Shown here piece by piece: positions 9,307 to 18,078 of a DNA stretch of 64,000 nt (within the stretch, counting starts at the first letter, position 1; the number at the start of each line of letters is the position of its first letter). A program made the position numbers and the translations under genes. The DNA is taken from the NCBI RefSeq assembly GCF_000702585.1, contig NZ_JNIQ01000001.1, forward strand, positions 749,001-813,000, written 5' to 3'. The DNA comes from Exiguobacterium aurantiacum DSM 6208. GTDB taxonomy: Bacteria; Bacillota; Bacilli; Exiguobacteriales; Exiguobacteriaceae. The notes under the pieces were generated by a model. The model was given only the letters and a program-made list of their open reading frames with translations. It was not told the DNA's origin and did no database searches.

Positions 9307-9400
9307 AAAAGTACCGACATCCTTTACAAGCAGTCGCTCGACTGATCTGATTTTTTGTATCTTTACTGTACCATACAATGCTTAGGAGAAAGGGCCAGGG

Positions 9401-10006
9401 ATGTTCATGGAATGGGAATTACTCAACGTCGTCGGGACGGTTGCGTTCGCGGCGAGTGGTGCCATCATCGCGATGGACGAAAAGTACGATATTTTTGGGG
9501 TATGGCTGCTCGCCTTCACGACAGCGTTCGGCGGCGGTGCGATCCGAAACGTTTTGCTCGGCAACCCCGTCAGTTTAATTTGGCAACAAAATGACTTATT
9601 CATCCTTTGTTTTCTCGTCGCCCTGCTCATCTTCCTGCTGCCGAGCGTCGTCTTGCCGCACTGGGAACGATGGGGGGTCATCGTCGATGCGATTGGACTC
9701 GTCGCCTTCGCTTTCCAAGGGGCGCAAGTCGCCATCAAGCTCGACTTGCCGCTCTCGGCGGCGATCGCGGCCGCGGTTCTCACGGGAGTAGGGGGCGGGG
9801 TCGTCCGTGATTTGCTCGCGGGAAGAAAGCCGCTCGTTCTTCAATCGGAAGTGTATGCGATCTGGGCGATCATCATTGCCGTCGTCACATACTACTTCCA
9901 GCTGGAAGGCGGACTGCCGGTTTATGCGTTGCTCATTGTCGTCGCGACGCTTCGAGTGATATCCTACTATCGACAGTGGAATTTACCAGCACGTAAAGTA
10001 AGATAA
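9401..10006 (+). CDS. TRIC-type trimeric cation channel (UPF0126)
   Basis: A 201-aa membrane protein of about seven helices with the two internal repeats of the UPF0126/TRIC family, each marked by a glycine-rich kink: FGGGAIRNVLLG and GVGGGVVRDLLAG. Bacterial members form monovalent-cation channels. AGGAG lies upstream of the ATG. It is followed after 12 bases by the DUF423 gene, so the two are likely one transcript. Confidence 0.88.
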   Translation: MFMEWELLNVVGTVAFAASGAIIAMDEKYDIFGVWLLAFTTAFGGGAIRNVLLGNPVSLIWQQNDLFILCFLVALLIFLLPSVVLPHWERWGVIVDAIGLVAFAFQGAQVAIKLDLPLSAAIAAAVLTGVGGGVVRDLLAGRKPLVLQSEVYAIWAIIIAVVTYYFQLEGGLPVYALLIVVATLRVISYYRQWNLPARKVR

Positions 10007-10018
10007 GGGGGAACGGTT

Positions 10019-10384
10019 ATGAAATTGTTATTGATCATCGGCGCGGCCTTGATGGCACTCGGCGTCGCCTTAGGGGCGTTTGGCGCCCATGCGTTGAAAG
10101 AGAAGGTCACACCGAACATGCTCGCGAACTGGCAGACGGGTGTGTTGTATCACATGATTCACGCCATCGGGATCATCGCATTAGCAAGCATCTTGATGAG
10201 AGTGAGCATCAGCCAGTTCAACACGGCGGGTTGGCTCATGTTGGCCGGAATCGTCTTTTTCTCGGGCAGCTTGTATGTCATGGCACTCACTGGCATCACG
10301 AAGCTAGGCGCCATCACACCGATCGGCGGTGTGTTGTTCATCGCGGCGTGGGTGTTCGTCATCATCGGCGCGCTCAAATTGTAA
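10019..10384 (+). CDS. DUF423 membrane protein (YwdK-like)
   Basis: A 121-aa protein with four membrane helices. It begins with AALMALGVALGAFGAHALK and has YHMIHAIGI, both DUF423 marks, and the GSLYVMALTG and LGAITPIGG segments. AAGGGGGAAC precedes the ATG. Function unknown. It follows the TRIC-type gene. Confidence 0.88.
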   Translation: MKLLLIIGAALMALGVALGAFGAHALKEKVTPNMLANWQTGVLYHMIHAIGIIALASILMRVSISQFNTAGWLMLAGIVFFSGSLYVMALTGITKLGAITPIGGVLFIAAWVFVIIGALKL

Positions 10385-10467
10385 CGAAATGTCCATACAG
10401 GGTTAACAATTCGTCTGTATCATCAGACGTGTGAGCCCCCTCGTGTTCACACCACAACGAACCACTC

Positions 10468-10517
10468 GGCCAGTCGTCGTCTTTGTGTATAACAAAGACA
10501 GCGACTGGCCCTTTTTT
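10468..10517 (+). terminator. Rho-independent terminator
   Basis: Long stem: GGCCAGTCG then CGTCTTTGT, loop GTATA, ACAAAGAC then GCGACTGGCC, followed by CTTTTTT. Confidence 0.88.
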
Positions 10518-10655
10518 ACGTTTACTGGAAATGGTGAAATGTAGGAAAAATGCATAAATACTTTTTGAACATAAGGTAAATGTTTTTCTATTTCCAACTA
10601 CTATTACAGAAACATTTCGAAAATAAGAAATGAGAAAAACAGTTGAAATAAAGCG

Positions 10656-10704
10656 AAAGTGGGCATACCAACGGCATACCCACTTTGTTATCGTAACAAA
10701 AGTG
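10656..10704 (+). promoter_or_regulatory. Two mutually exclusive hairpins
   Basis: AAAGTGGG (10656-10663) pairs with CCCACTTT (10679-10686). The same CACTTTGTTA (10681-10690) can pair instead with TAACAAAAGTG (10694-10704). GGCATACC is repeated inside the first loop. No U run follows either stem. A role in control of the peptidase gene is a guess. Confidence 0.4.
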
Positions 10705-10851
10705 AAATATAACTTTAACAGGAAAACATTCGATTCTTCGATATAATTAGTCGTGTTGAAACTGAAAAATTAATCGTTTTTGTTACATAGCAAAACGACC
10801 TTCATATTCGTACGTCATAAAATAGCCGTCAAAATAGAAAGGATGTCCGCA

Positions 10852-12405
10852 TTGATCAACTGGAAACGCACCGTCTCGACACTGACACTCAGCGCCTTGC
10901 TCCTCGGATCACACTCGGTGGCCGATGCCTCGACAATCAAAGAGAAACAAGAGCAGCAGAAAAAAGTTCAAGACCAACGCAAAAACGTAAAAGATAACCA
11001 AGCGAACACATCGTCAAAAATCCAAGAGAACAATCAAGAAATCTCGAAGGTACAAGAAGAAGTCAACAAAATGGACGCCCAGCTCCAAGATATCATCTAT
11101 GATGTCGCCGCGAAGCGCCAAGAAATCAAGCGTACGGAGATGAAAATCGAAGACCTTGAGGCGGACATTAAAGCTTATCAAAAGAAAATGGAAGCTCAAG
11201 AAGCGATGATGCGCGAGCGGATGGCCACGATGCAAATCAACGGTGGCGGCTCGATCAACTGGGCAGAATTTATTTTCGGTTCGAAAAACTTCTCTGACTT
11301 GATCACACGCATGATCACGGCCGGAACGATTCAACGCAGCGACCAAGAGTTGTTCAACGACTACGAGGCGACACGTCAATCTCTTCAAGAGGCACAGGCC
11401 GCATTGAAAGAGCAACGGGCCTCACTTTTAGAACAGCAGAAAGCGCTCGAAGCGCGTCAAGCTGACCTCGAGAAGAAGATGAAAGAGCGCGAGGCGCGTA
11501 TTAAAGAACTTGAAGAGAAAAACATCGAGTTCGAGACGCAAATCTTCGACCTTCAAGAAATCGAAGCGACATTGATCGCACAAGAAGAAGCGATTGCAGC
11601 AGAAATCGAAGCGCAGCGCCGTGAAGAAGAAGAAGCACGCCGTCGTGCCGAAGAAGCAGCCCGTCAAGAAGCGGCTCGTAAGGCAGAAGAAGCACGTCTT
11701 GCTGAAGAAGCGAAAGCTGAAGCAGCCCGTCAAGAAGCAGCCCGTCAAGAAGCGGCACGTCAGGAAGCCGCGCGAGCAGAAGCAGCCCGTCAAGCTGCAG
11801 CTCAGCAAAAGCAGAACAGTAATAATAGTACCCAGTCGTCAGCATCTTCAAACCAAACGACACAAAATTCGACGCCGGCACCAAAACCGGCTGCGCCAGC
11901 ACCGAAGCCAGCTGCACCAGCTCCAAAACCAGCAGCTCCGGCACCGAAACCAGCGCCAAGCACGCCGACTGCGTCGACGCCAGCTCCATCTGGTGCGATG
12001 TTCATCCAGCCTGCAGCGGGACGTTTCTCTCAAGGATGGGGACCGGCAAGCGGTCAATTCGGCTACACGTTCCATAACGGAGTCGATATCGCTGGACCAG
12101 TTGGCACGCCAATCCGCGCGTCAGCGACAGGTACGGTTATCCGCGCAGGATGGGGTGGGGCTTACGGAAACCACGTCATGATCGCGCACGTCATCAACGG
12201 TCAAGTGTGGACGACGGTTTACGCCCACTTGAACTCGGTGTCAGTCAGCGCCGGACAGCGTGTGACGCAAGGTTCGAACATCGGGACACTTGGAAACACA
12301 GGGAACTCGTCAGGCCCGCACCTCCACTTTGAGATTCACAGAGGCAGCTACTCGTACTCGTCATCGAGCGCGGGGAACACGGTCAACCCACGTCAGTTCT
12401 TCTAA
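10852..12405 (+). CDS. Secreted coiled-coil M23 endopeptidase
   Basis: A cell-wall hydrolase of the EnvC/NlpD/LytM type. I chose TTG at 10852 because AAAGGATG lies 6 bases ahead; the in-frame ATG at 10843 would overlap it. Residues 1-26 form a signal peptide (cut after ADA). Residues about 27-275 are a long charged coiled coil, ending in EAARQ repeats, then a low-complexity N/Q/S part and four APAPKPA-like repeats. The C-terminal ~120 residues are M23, with HNGVD and HLHFEIH supplying zinc ligands, so it looks active. Confidence 0.93.
   Translation: MINWKRTVSTLTLSALLLGSHSVADASTIKEKQEQQKKVQDQRKNVKDNQANTSSKIQENNQEISKVQEEVNKMDAQLQDIIYDVAAKRQEIKRTEMKIEDLEADIKAYQKKMEAQEAMMRERMATMQINGGGSINWAEFIFGSKNFSDLITRMITAGTIQRSDQELFNDYEATRQSLQEAQAALKEQRASLLEQQKALEARQADLEKKMKEREARIKELEEKNIEFETQIFDLQEIEATLIAQEEAIAAEIEAQRREEEEARRRAEEAARQEAARKAEEARLAEEAKAEAARQEAARQEAARQEAARAEAARQAAAQQKQNSNNSTQSSASSNQTTQNSTPAPKPAAPAPKPAAPAPKPAAPAPKPAPSTPTASTPAPSGAMFIQPAAGRFSQGWGPASGQFGYTFHNGVDIAGPVGTPIRASATGTVIRAGWGGAYGNHVMIAHVINGQVWTTVYAHLNSVSVSAGQRVTQGSNIGTLGNTGNSSGPHLHFEIHRGSYSYSSSSAGNTVNPRQFF
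11640..11975 (+). repeat. Coding repeats in the peptidase gene
   Basis: Repeats of GAAGCAGCCCGTCAA-like units (EAARQ) at about 11640-11800 and of CCGGCTGCGCCAGCACCGAA-like units (PAAPAPK) at about 11870-11965. These are prone to copy-number change. Confidence 0.75.
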
Positions 12406-12455
12406 TTCAATCACACGAGCATCTGTCGATCGCGATAGGTGCTCGTTTTCATGAC

Positions 12456-12494
12456 AAAAATCGCTCCTACCGCGTAAAGGTAGGAGCGATTTTT
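12456..12494. terminator. Bidirectional terminator
   Basis: AAAAATCGCTCCTACC and GGTAGGAGCGATTTTT around GCGTAAA, between convergent genes. A weaker hairpin at 12415-12450 (ACGAGCATC/GGTGCTCGT, then TTTTC) precedes it on the plus strand. Confidence 0.92.
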
Positions 12495-13860
12495 AGTTCG
12501 CCTGTTCGATGTCATCGGCTTGGTCATCCGATTTCCGGAAGCGTTCCCGGATGAAGTAGACGATCGTCAATCCGACTAACCACGGAATCCCGAACTTGAG
12601 CAAAATATCGAAGTCAGTGAACCATGTCGTGATCATCAAGCTAAGGAGCAAGACGGCCCCGAGGAGCGGCAAGACCGGGTACCCGATCATGCGGACCGGG
12701 AGCTTGCGTCCTGTCCATTTCTTACGGAAGAACAAGTGAGAGACGAACACCATGAACCATGTGAAGATGGCGCCGAACATCGAGATGCCCATGAGGAACG
12801 GGTACGACGTCTCCATGAAGATCTGCAGGAGTGCCGCGAGGACGATCCCGCCCGTCGAGACGAAGAGTGCGTACGTCGGGATCCCGTTCTGGCTAACTTT
12901 TTTAAATACACGCGGTGCGTCACCCGCCTCGGCGAGTGAGTACATCATCCGTGTCGAGGCATACAACTGCGCATTCATCGCCGAAAGGGCGGCGATCAAG
13001 ATGACGAAGTTCAAAATACCGGCCGCGCCAGGCACGTCGAACTGTTGCATGACGAGGACGAACGGGCTTTGGTCGATCCCCGCCTGCTGCCATGGGATGA
13101 GCATGAGCATGATCGCGATCGTGACGAGATAAAAGAACGTCAAACGGAACACGGTCGCCCGTAACGCTTTCGGGACGGCGCGGTCCGGATCTTTCGCTTC
13201 GCCTGCGGTGACGGCGACGAGCTCTGTGCCGAGGAAGCTGAAGAGCGAGATGAAGATCGTCACCCACATGCCGTAAAAGCCGAAGGCGAAGAAGCCTTCG
13301 TTCCCTGTCGTGATTGACTCGATCGAGGAACCAGGTTGGCCGAACAGCGCGGCCGAACCGAGAATGATGAACAAGAAAATGGCGCTTACTTTGATAAATG
13401 ACAACCAGTACTCGGTCGTGCCGAACGTGTGGACGTGTCGGGCGTTAATATAGATGAGCAGTCCGCCGAACAAGGCGACCCAGACGAACCCGTTCACATC
13501 CGGGAACCAGTAGCGCATATAGATGGCGATCGCACTCACCTCGACCCCGATGGCGAGGACGTTGGCGACCCAGTACGAATAACGGACTAAGAAGCCGGCA
13601 AGCGGATGCACATAACGTTCGGCGATCGTGCCGAACGAACCTGAAGTCGGATGGGCCACGGTCATCTCAGCGAGACAGCCCATGAGTAAGAGGACGATGA
13701 ACGCTCCGACAGCGTAGCTGACGAGCACGCTCGGTCCCGCCGTCTGGATGGCGAGACCGCTTCCGAGAAAGAGGCCCGTCCCGATGGCGCTCCCGAGCGA
13801 AATCATCGTGAGTTGCCGGGTCGACAGCTCACGTTTTAGTTTGCTTGTTTCCAATGTCAA
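12493..13860 (-). CDS. Amino acid permease, APC superfamily
   Basis: A 455-aa secondary transporter with twelve predicted helices, AAT type (relatives: AapA, RocE, YbxG). It starts with RELSTRQLTMISLGSAIGTG, whose glycine-rich TM1 break binds the amino acid. The marks PTSGSFGTIAERYV, FSFLGTELVAVTAGEAKDP and SAMNAQLYASTRMMYSLA are typical. AAAGGAG precedes the ATG. Substrate not determinable. It has its own promoter and diverges from the trp leader, but tryptophan transport cannot be inferred from that. Confidence 0.9.
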   Translation of the reverse strand: MTLETSKLKRELSTRQLTMISLGSAIGTGLFLGSGLAIQTAGPSVLVSYAVGAFIVLLLMGCLAEMTVAHPTSGSFGTIAERYVHPLAGFLVRYSYWVANVLAIGVEVSAIAIYMRYWFPDVNGFVWVALFGGLLIYINARHVHTFGTTEYWLSFIKVSAIFLFIILGSAALFGQPGSSIESITTGNEGFFAFGFYGMWVTIFISLFSFLGTELVAVTAGEAKDPDRAVPKALRATVFRLTFFYLVTIAIMLMLIPWQQAGIDQSPFVLVMQQFDVPGAAGILNFVILIAALSAMNAQLYASTRMMYSLAEAGDAPRVFKKVSQNGIPTYALFVSTGGIVLAALLQIFMETSYPFLMGISMFGAIFTWFMVFVSHLFFRKKWTGRKLPVRMIGYPVLPLLGAVLLLSLMITTWFTDFDILLKFGIPWLVGLTIVYFIRERFRKSDDQADDIEQAN

Positions 13861-13895
13861 TTCTCCTTTAGTTGAGTGAAGTGTTGTTGGGGACG

Positions 13896-13925
13896 ACTAT
13901 AGCAGACGAAAAAAACGGGTGTCAA
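13896..13925 (-). promoter_or_regulatory. Sigma-A promoter for the permease
   Basis: Minus-strand TTGACA (13920-13925), 18-base spacer, TATAGT (13896-13901). Confidence 0.75.
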
Positions 13926-13997
13926 CTTGTCGAGCTGCGAAAAACGTCGGCTTTTTTGCGTCACCTATAGAAGCAAAGTTTTTTTGCACGCTTTTGT

Positions 13998-14026
13998 TTG
14001 ACACGGACAATCGCGCCCTGTATAGT
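13998..14026 (+). promoter_or_regulatory. Sigma-A promoter of the trp operon
   Basis: TTGACA (13998-14003), 17-base spacer, TATAGT (14021-14026). It lies about 12 bases before the first T-box leader. Confidence 0.9.
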
Positions 14027-14035
14027 ACGAGTTAA

Positions 14036-14317
14036 CTTAACTGAAACGAATAAAGGCGTCGACGAAGAGAAGTAACGACTAGACCCGCATGACAGAGAGC
14101 TGATGGTTGGTGTGAATCAGTATGCGGGACGTCGCGAATGGACTTCCGAGCTCTAAACCGAAACTTTTAGTAGGCTTTAGCGGGTCACCCACCGTTATCA
14201 CGGGGAAGCGGATGTTTGTCCGTGAAGTGGGTTCGATCTGAACCAACGAAGGTGGCACCACGGGGTTACTCGTCCTTCTCATAGCGTAAGCTATGGGCAG
14301 GCGGGTAACCCCTTTTT
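14036..14317 (+). ncRNA. T-box leader 1 (Trp)
   Basis: A tRNA-sensing leader. The T-box sequence GAAGGTGGCACCACGG ends at 14263; the specifier is TGG (14139-14141) in the context GCGAA-TGG-AC, giving Trp. The UGGC of the T-box would pair with the NCCA end of a tRNA whose discriminator is G, as in tRNA-Trp. A terminator (GGGGTTAC/GTAACCCC plus TTTTT, 14262-14317) competes with the antiterminator. Confidence 0.93.
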
Positions 14318-14339
14318 CGTTTCAACGCATATGTAAATC

Positions 14340-14592
14340 AATGATTGAGAAGAGTAACGTGTGTGAACGTCTCGTCAAGAGAGCCGGGGGTGGTGGGATC
14401 CTGGCCGAGGCTGACACGTGAATGGGCTCATGAGAGCATGGCTGAAAGAAAGTAGGCCATGACGGCTTCCCCCGTTATCGGGATACGATGTGATAGCATC
14501 GGAAAAAGCGGGATTGATGACTCAATCCAACGAGAGGTGGCACCGCGGTCCATACCGTCCTCCATACGACGTTTGTCGTATGGAGTTTTTTT
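14340..14592 (+). ncRNA. T-box leader 2 (Trp), in tandem
   Basis: A second complete T-box right after the first: T-box sequence GAGAGGTGGCACCGCGG ending at 14548, specifier TGG (14423-14425) in GUGAA-UGG-GC, and a terminator CTCCATACGAC/GTCGTATGGAG plus seven T (14560-14592). With leader 1 it gives two serial tests of uncharged tRNA-Trp before trpD. Confidence 0.93.
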
Positions 14593-14619
14593 GTACCGAA
14601 AATTAGAGGAGGAACATAT

Positions 14620-15609
14620 ATGTTAACACGACTACTGACGAATCGATTGACGGCAGCGGAAATGAAACGAGCGGCGGCAGAGTTATTCGAGGCCGATGGG
14701 AACCAAATCAAAGAAGTGCTCCTCACGTTGAAAAAACGCGGAGAGACGGCCGAAGAGATGGCTGGCCTTGCCGATTACATCCGCGAGGCGGCAACGTTCC
14801 CCGAGACGACGATCCCGGTCCTCGATGTGTGCGGTACAGGCGGCGACGGGGCCAACACGTTCAACATCAGCTCGACCGTCGCGTTCGTCCTCGCCGGGCT
14901 CGGCATCCCGGTCGCGAAGCACGGCAATCGGAGCGTATCGAGTCGCTCAGGCAGTGCCGACGTGCTTGAGGCGTTGAACGTGCCGATCGTCCGGACGGCA
15001 GAAGACGTGTTAGCCGACCTGAAACGATCGAACTTGAGTTTCTTGTTCGCCCAACATGTCCACCCGATCATGAAGCACGTCATGCCGGCTCGAAAAGAGC
15101 TCGCGACCGCGACAATCTTTAATCAGATCGGCCCGCTCACGAACCCGCTCAAGCCGAGGCGGCAATTGATCGGGGTATATCATCCATCACTCCTTGAGAA
15201 GATGGCGGCGGCGATGAGATATCTCGGTGTGGAACGCGGGATGGTCGTCCACGGCGCTGGCGGACTTGATGAGGCAAGTTTGGCCGGAGCGAACGAGGTG
15301 CTCTTCTTTGCCGGGGAACAGACGGCAAGGTACAAGGTCGACCCGCGAGACGTCGGGTTGATGCGGGCACCGCTCTCTGCGTTACGAGGCGGGACACCAG
15401 AAGAAAATGCACAGACGCTCGTCGCCGTGTTGAACGGTCAGCCCGGCCCGGCCCGTGACGTCGTCTTGTTGAATGCGGCGCTCGCCTTGTGCACGTACGG
15501 GACGGTGAAGACGCTCCGCGAGGGGGTCGCCGAGGCGGCGCGCAGCATCGATGAAGGATATGCGGTCCGGGTCTTGACCCAACTACAACAAACGGAGGTC
15601 GGAATATGA
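14620..15609 (+). CDS. trpD: Anthranilate phosphoribosyltransferase
   Basis: Joins anthranilate to PRPP, step 2 of tryptophan synthesis. The 329-aa protein has the family marks DVCGTGGDGANTFNIS (PRPP loop), KHGNRSVSSRSGSADVLEALN (anthranilate site) and HHP-like HVHPIMKHVMPARKELATATIFNQIGPL. AGAGGAGGA precedes the ATG. It is the first gene after the tandem T-boxes. TrpE and TrpG, which normally precede it, are not in the window. Confidence 0.97.
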   Translation: MLTRLLTNRLTAAEMKRAAAELFEADGNQIKEVLLTLKKRGETAEEMAGLADYIREAATFPETTIPVLDVCGTGGDGANTFNISSTVAFVLAGLGIPVAKHGNRSVSSRSGSADVLEALNVPIVRTAEDVLADLKRSNLSFLFAQHVHPIMKHVMPARKELATATIFNQIGPLTNPLKPRRQLIGVYHPSLLEKMAAAMRYLGVERGMVVHGAGGLDEASLAGANEVLFFAGEQTARYKVDPRDVGLMRAPLSALRGGTPEENAQTLVAVLNGQPGPARDVVLLNAALALCTYGTVKTLREGVAEAARSIDEGYAVRVLTQLQQTEVGI

Positions 15610-16367
15610 GCTACTTGATGAAAATCATCGGCACGAAAATCGAAGAGGTCAACGAAATGGAAGACATCGTCGTCACGGCGACAGAACCGATTTCCTTGCA
15701 GCGGCTCGTCGCGGATGGGTTCCATGTCATCGCCGAAATCAAACGGGCCTCGCCTTCGAAAGGATTGATTCGAGAACAAGTCGATGTCGCGGAACGGGCC
15801 CGTGCGTATGAGCGGGCCGGAGCGACGATGATCTCCGTGCTCACGGACGAGACGTACTTCAAAGGGTCGTTCGAAGACTTGCGCCTCGTCGCCGACGCGG
15901 TCGATATCCCGGTGCTGTGCAAAGATTTCATCATCGACGAACGCCAGCTCGATCGGGCGCAAGCGGCCGGGGCGAGAGCGGCACTGTTGATTGTCGCGGC
16001 GCTCCACCCGAGCCGTCTCCATGCTTTGAAGCAGTACGCACGGCACATCGGTCTCGACGTCCTCGTCGAGGTGCATGATGAATCGGAACTCCAGACCGCG
16101 CTCGAACTCGGCGACGTGTTGATCGGCATCAACAATCGCAACTTGAAGACGTTCGAGGTCACGCTCGATACATCGATTGAATTGATGCAACGCTATCCGG
16201 ACGTCGCGTTCGTCAGCGAAAGCGGTGTTGAGAACAGTGAGGCGGCCGGCCGGCTCCAAGCGGCCGGTGCGCGCGCGATTCTCGTCGGTGAGGCGCTCAT
16301 GCGTGAAGATGACCCGACGTCACTCATCGAGGAGTTGAAAGCATGTTCGTTAAAATATGCGGAGTGA
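15606..16367 (+). CDS. trpC: Indole-3-glycerol-phosphate synthase
   Basis: Closes the indole ring, step 4 of the pathway. The 253-aa TIM barrel shows AEIKRASPSKG, VLTDETYFKGS, LCKDFIID, GINNRNLKTF and VSESGV in the expected order, with all catalytic lysines and glutamates in place. The start overlaps the trpD stop (ATGA) after ACGGAGGTC, so translation is coupled. Confidence 0.96.
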   Translation: MSYLMKIIGTKIEEVNEMEDIVVTATEPISLQRLVADGFHVIAEIKRASPSKGLIREQVDVAERARAYERAGATMISVLTDETYFKGSFEDLRLVADAVDIPVLCKDFIIDERQLDRAQAAGARAALLIVAALHPSRLHALKQYARHIGLDVLVEVHDESELQTALELGDVLIGINNRNLKTFEVTLDTSIELMQRYPDVAFVSESGVENSEAAGRLQAAGARAILVGEALMREDDPTSLIEELKACSLKYAE

Positions 16368-16915
16368 AGACTGAAGGTGCCGTCCGTGCCGCGGTCGAGG
16401 CGGGGGCTGATGCGATTGGGTTCGTCTTCGCCGACAGTTCCCGACGCATCGATGTGAAGACGGCGAAGCGGTTACGGCGGCACATCCCGGAATCGGTGCG
16501 CGTCGTCGGCGTGTTCCTCGACCCGACGCTTGAAGAGGTCGAGACGGCACTCACGAGCGGAATGACCGATATTCAACTGCATCGGCGCACGTTGCCGCTC
16601 GAAGCGTTCCGACGTTTCGGGTTACCGATTATCGAAGCGGGTCGTGAGACGGAAGCGGAAATCGTGTTGTTGGATGCACCCGTCCCGGGGAGCGGGGAAA
16701 CGCTCGACTGGGAGACGTTAGGACGCCCGAGTCGGCCGTTTTGGCTCGCCGGAGGGCTTGACCCAGATAACGTCGCCACGGCGATTCAAATCGTAAGACC
16801 AGATGGGGTCGACGTCTCGAGTGGTGTTGAGACGAATGGAGAGAAAGATCTTGAGAAGATTCGCGCGTTCATCAGGCGTGCCAAGGAGGAGTTTACATGT
16901 ACAACCAACCAGTGA
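16343..16915 (+). CDS. trpF: Phosphoribosylanthranilate isomerase
   Basis: Isomerises PRA to CdRP, step 3. It overlaps trpC by 25 bases. [11 protein letters not shown] holds the catalytic cysteine, the catalytic aspartate is in [11 protein letters not shown], and [14 protein letters not shown] with VDVSSGVE forms the phosphate-binding end. At 190 aa it is a little shorter than usual, and the usual GGTG loop after the catalytic aspartate reads PGSGE. The gene is intact and in the right place, so probably active. Confidence 0.92.
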   Translation: MFVKICGVKTEGAVRAAVEAGADAIGFVFADSSRRIDVKTAKRLRRHIPESVRVVGVFLDPTLEEVETALTSGMTDIQLHRRTLPLEAFRRFGLPIIEAGRETEAEIVLLDAPVPGSGETLDWETLGRPSRPFWLAGGLDPDNVATAIQIVRPDGVDVSSGVETNGEKDLEKIRAFIRRAKEEFTCTTNQ

Positions 16916-18078
16916 ACGGGAAGTTTGGCCCGTATGGCGGAAAATATATACCGGAGACGCTCATGCAGGCGGTCGAAGAATTAGAGGTCGCTTATGAGGA
17001 GGCGCGGCAAGACCCGGCGTTCCATGAGAAGTTCGACGAGCTTCTAAGCGAATATGTCGGTCGTGAGACACCGCTCTACTACGCGGAGAACATGAGCCGC
17101 CGCCTCGGGACGAACGTCTACTTGAAACGGGAAGATTTGAACCATACCGGGGCCCATAAAATCAACAACACGATCGGCCAAGCGTTGCTCGCCAAACGGA
17201 TGGGCAAACAGAAGATCGTCGCCGAGACCGGGGCGGGACAACACGGTGTCGCGACCGCGACGGTGTGCGCGCTACTTAACCTCGAATGTACAATCTTCAT
17301 GGGCGAGGTCGACGTCGAGCGTCAACAGTTGAACGTGTTCCGGATGGAGCTGCTCGGCGCGACGGTCGTGCCGGTCAAATCGGGGAGCCGGACGTTGAAG
17401 GATGCGGTGAACGAAGCGCTCCGTTACTGGGTCAAACACGTCGACGATACGCACTACGTCATGGGCTCCGTGCTCGGACCACACCCGTTCCCGGCGATGG
17501 TACGGGATTTCCAAAGCGTGATTGGCATCGAGACCCGTCGTCAAGTGCTCGACAAGACCGGTCGCTTGCCGGACGCGGTCATCGCTTGTGTCGGCGGCGG
17601 CAGCAACGCGATGGGGATGTTTTATCCGTTTTTGAACGACGAGGCGGTCGCTTTATACGGCGTCGAAGCGGCAGGGAGCGGGATTGATACGCCGGAGCAT
17701 GCGGCGACGCTCACGAAAGGTGAGGTCGGCGTGCTCCACGGGTCGCTCATGTATGTGCTTCAGGACGCGGCCGGGCAGATTCAAGAAGCGCACTCGATTT
17801 CAGCCGGGCTCGATTATCCTGGCGTCGGTCCGGAGCATAGTTTCTTGAAAGATATCGAGCGGGTCCGCTACGCCGCCGTCACGGATGATGAGGCGCTCGC
17901 GGCTTGCATGTCGCTCAGTCGGAATGAAGGCATCATTCCAGCGCTCGAGTCATCGCATGCACTCGCCTATGCCGAGACGCTTGCTGAAACGATGACGGAG
18001 GATGAGATTCTCGTCATCTGCTTATCGGGACGAGGAGACAAAGACGTACACACGATTCGAGAAAGGGTGACAGGATGA
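16897..18078 (+). CDS. trpB: Tryptophan synthase beta chain
   Basis: Condenses indole with serine using PLP. The 393-aa protein shows [15 protein letters not shown] with the PLP lysine, [20 protein letters not shown] (phosphate loop) and [10 protein letters not shown]. The start overlaps trpF by 19 bases, with AAGGAGG inside trpF. It partners TrpA from the next gene in the alpha2-beta2 complex. This is the TrpB1 form, not the free-standing TrpB2. Confidence 0.97.
   Translation: MYNQPVNGKFGPYGGKYIPETLMQAVEELEVAYEEARQDPAFHEKFDELLSEYVGRETPLYYAENMSRRLGTNVYLKREDLNHTGAHKINNTIGQALLAKRMGKQKIVAETGAGQHGVATATVCALLNLECTIFMGEVDVERQQLNVFRMELLGATVVPVKSGSRTLKDAVNEALRYWVKHVDDTHYVMGSVLGPHPFPAMVRDFQSVIGIETRRQVLDKTGRLPDAVIACVGGGSNAMGMFYPFLNDEAVALYGVEAAGSGIDTPEHAATLTKGEVGVLHGSLMYVLQDAAGQIQEAHSISAGLDYPGVGPEHSFLKDIERVRYAAVTDDEALAACMSLSRNEGIIPALESSHALAYAETLAETMTEDEILVICLSGRGDKDVHTIRERVTG

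Larger units (their letters stand above)
10385..10851 (+). other. Structured 467-base intergenic region
   Basis: No gene seen. It holds small hairpins at 10412-10429 (CGTCTG/CAGACG) and 10430-10453 (GTGTGAGC/GTTCACAC), the DUF423 terminator, and two overlapping hairpins at 10656-10704. A TATAAT at 10742-10747 has no good -35, so the promoter of the peptidase gene is not settled. Confidence 0.5.

Noticed and set aside
10385-10851. Possible ydaO c-di-AMP riboswitch ahead of the wall peptidase
   Set aside because: The conserved ydaO core could not be found; only unrelated hairpins are seen.
11640-11975. Regular repeats that could suggest a CRISPR array
   Set aside because: The units are codon-multiple, without unique spacers, and code for EAARQ and PAPK repeats.
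11594-12181. A long frame of K/R/Q-rich sequence in the M23 gene
   Set aside because: It is a frame-shifted reading of the EAARQ and PAPK repeats; the M23 frame has the signal peptide, motifs and ribosome binding site.
15438-16259. A 273-codon minus-strand frame across trpD-trpC
   Set aside because: Antisense to two certain genes and without start signals.
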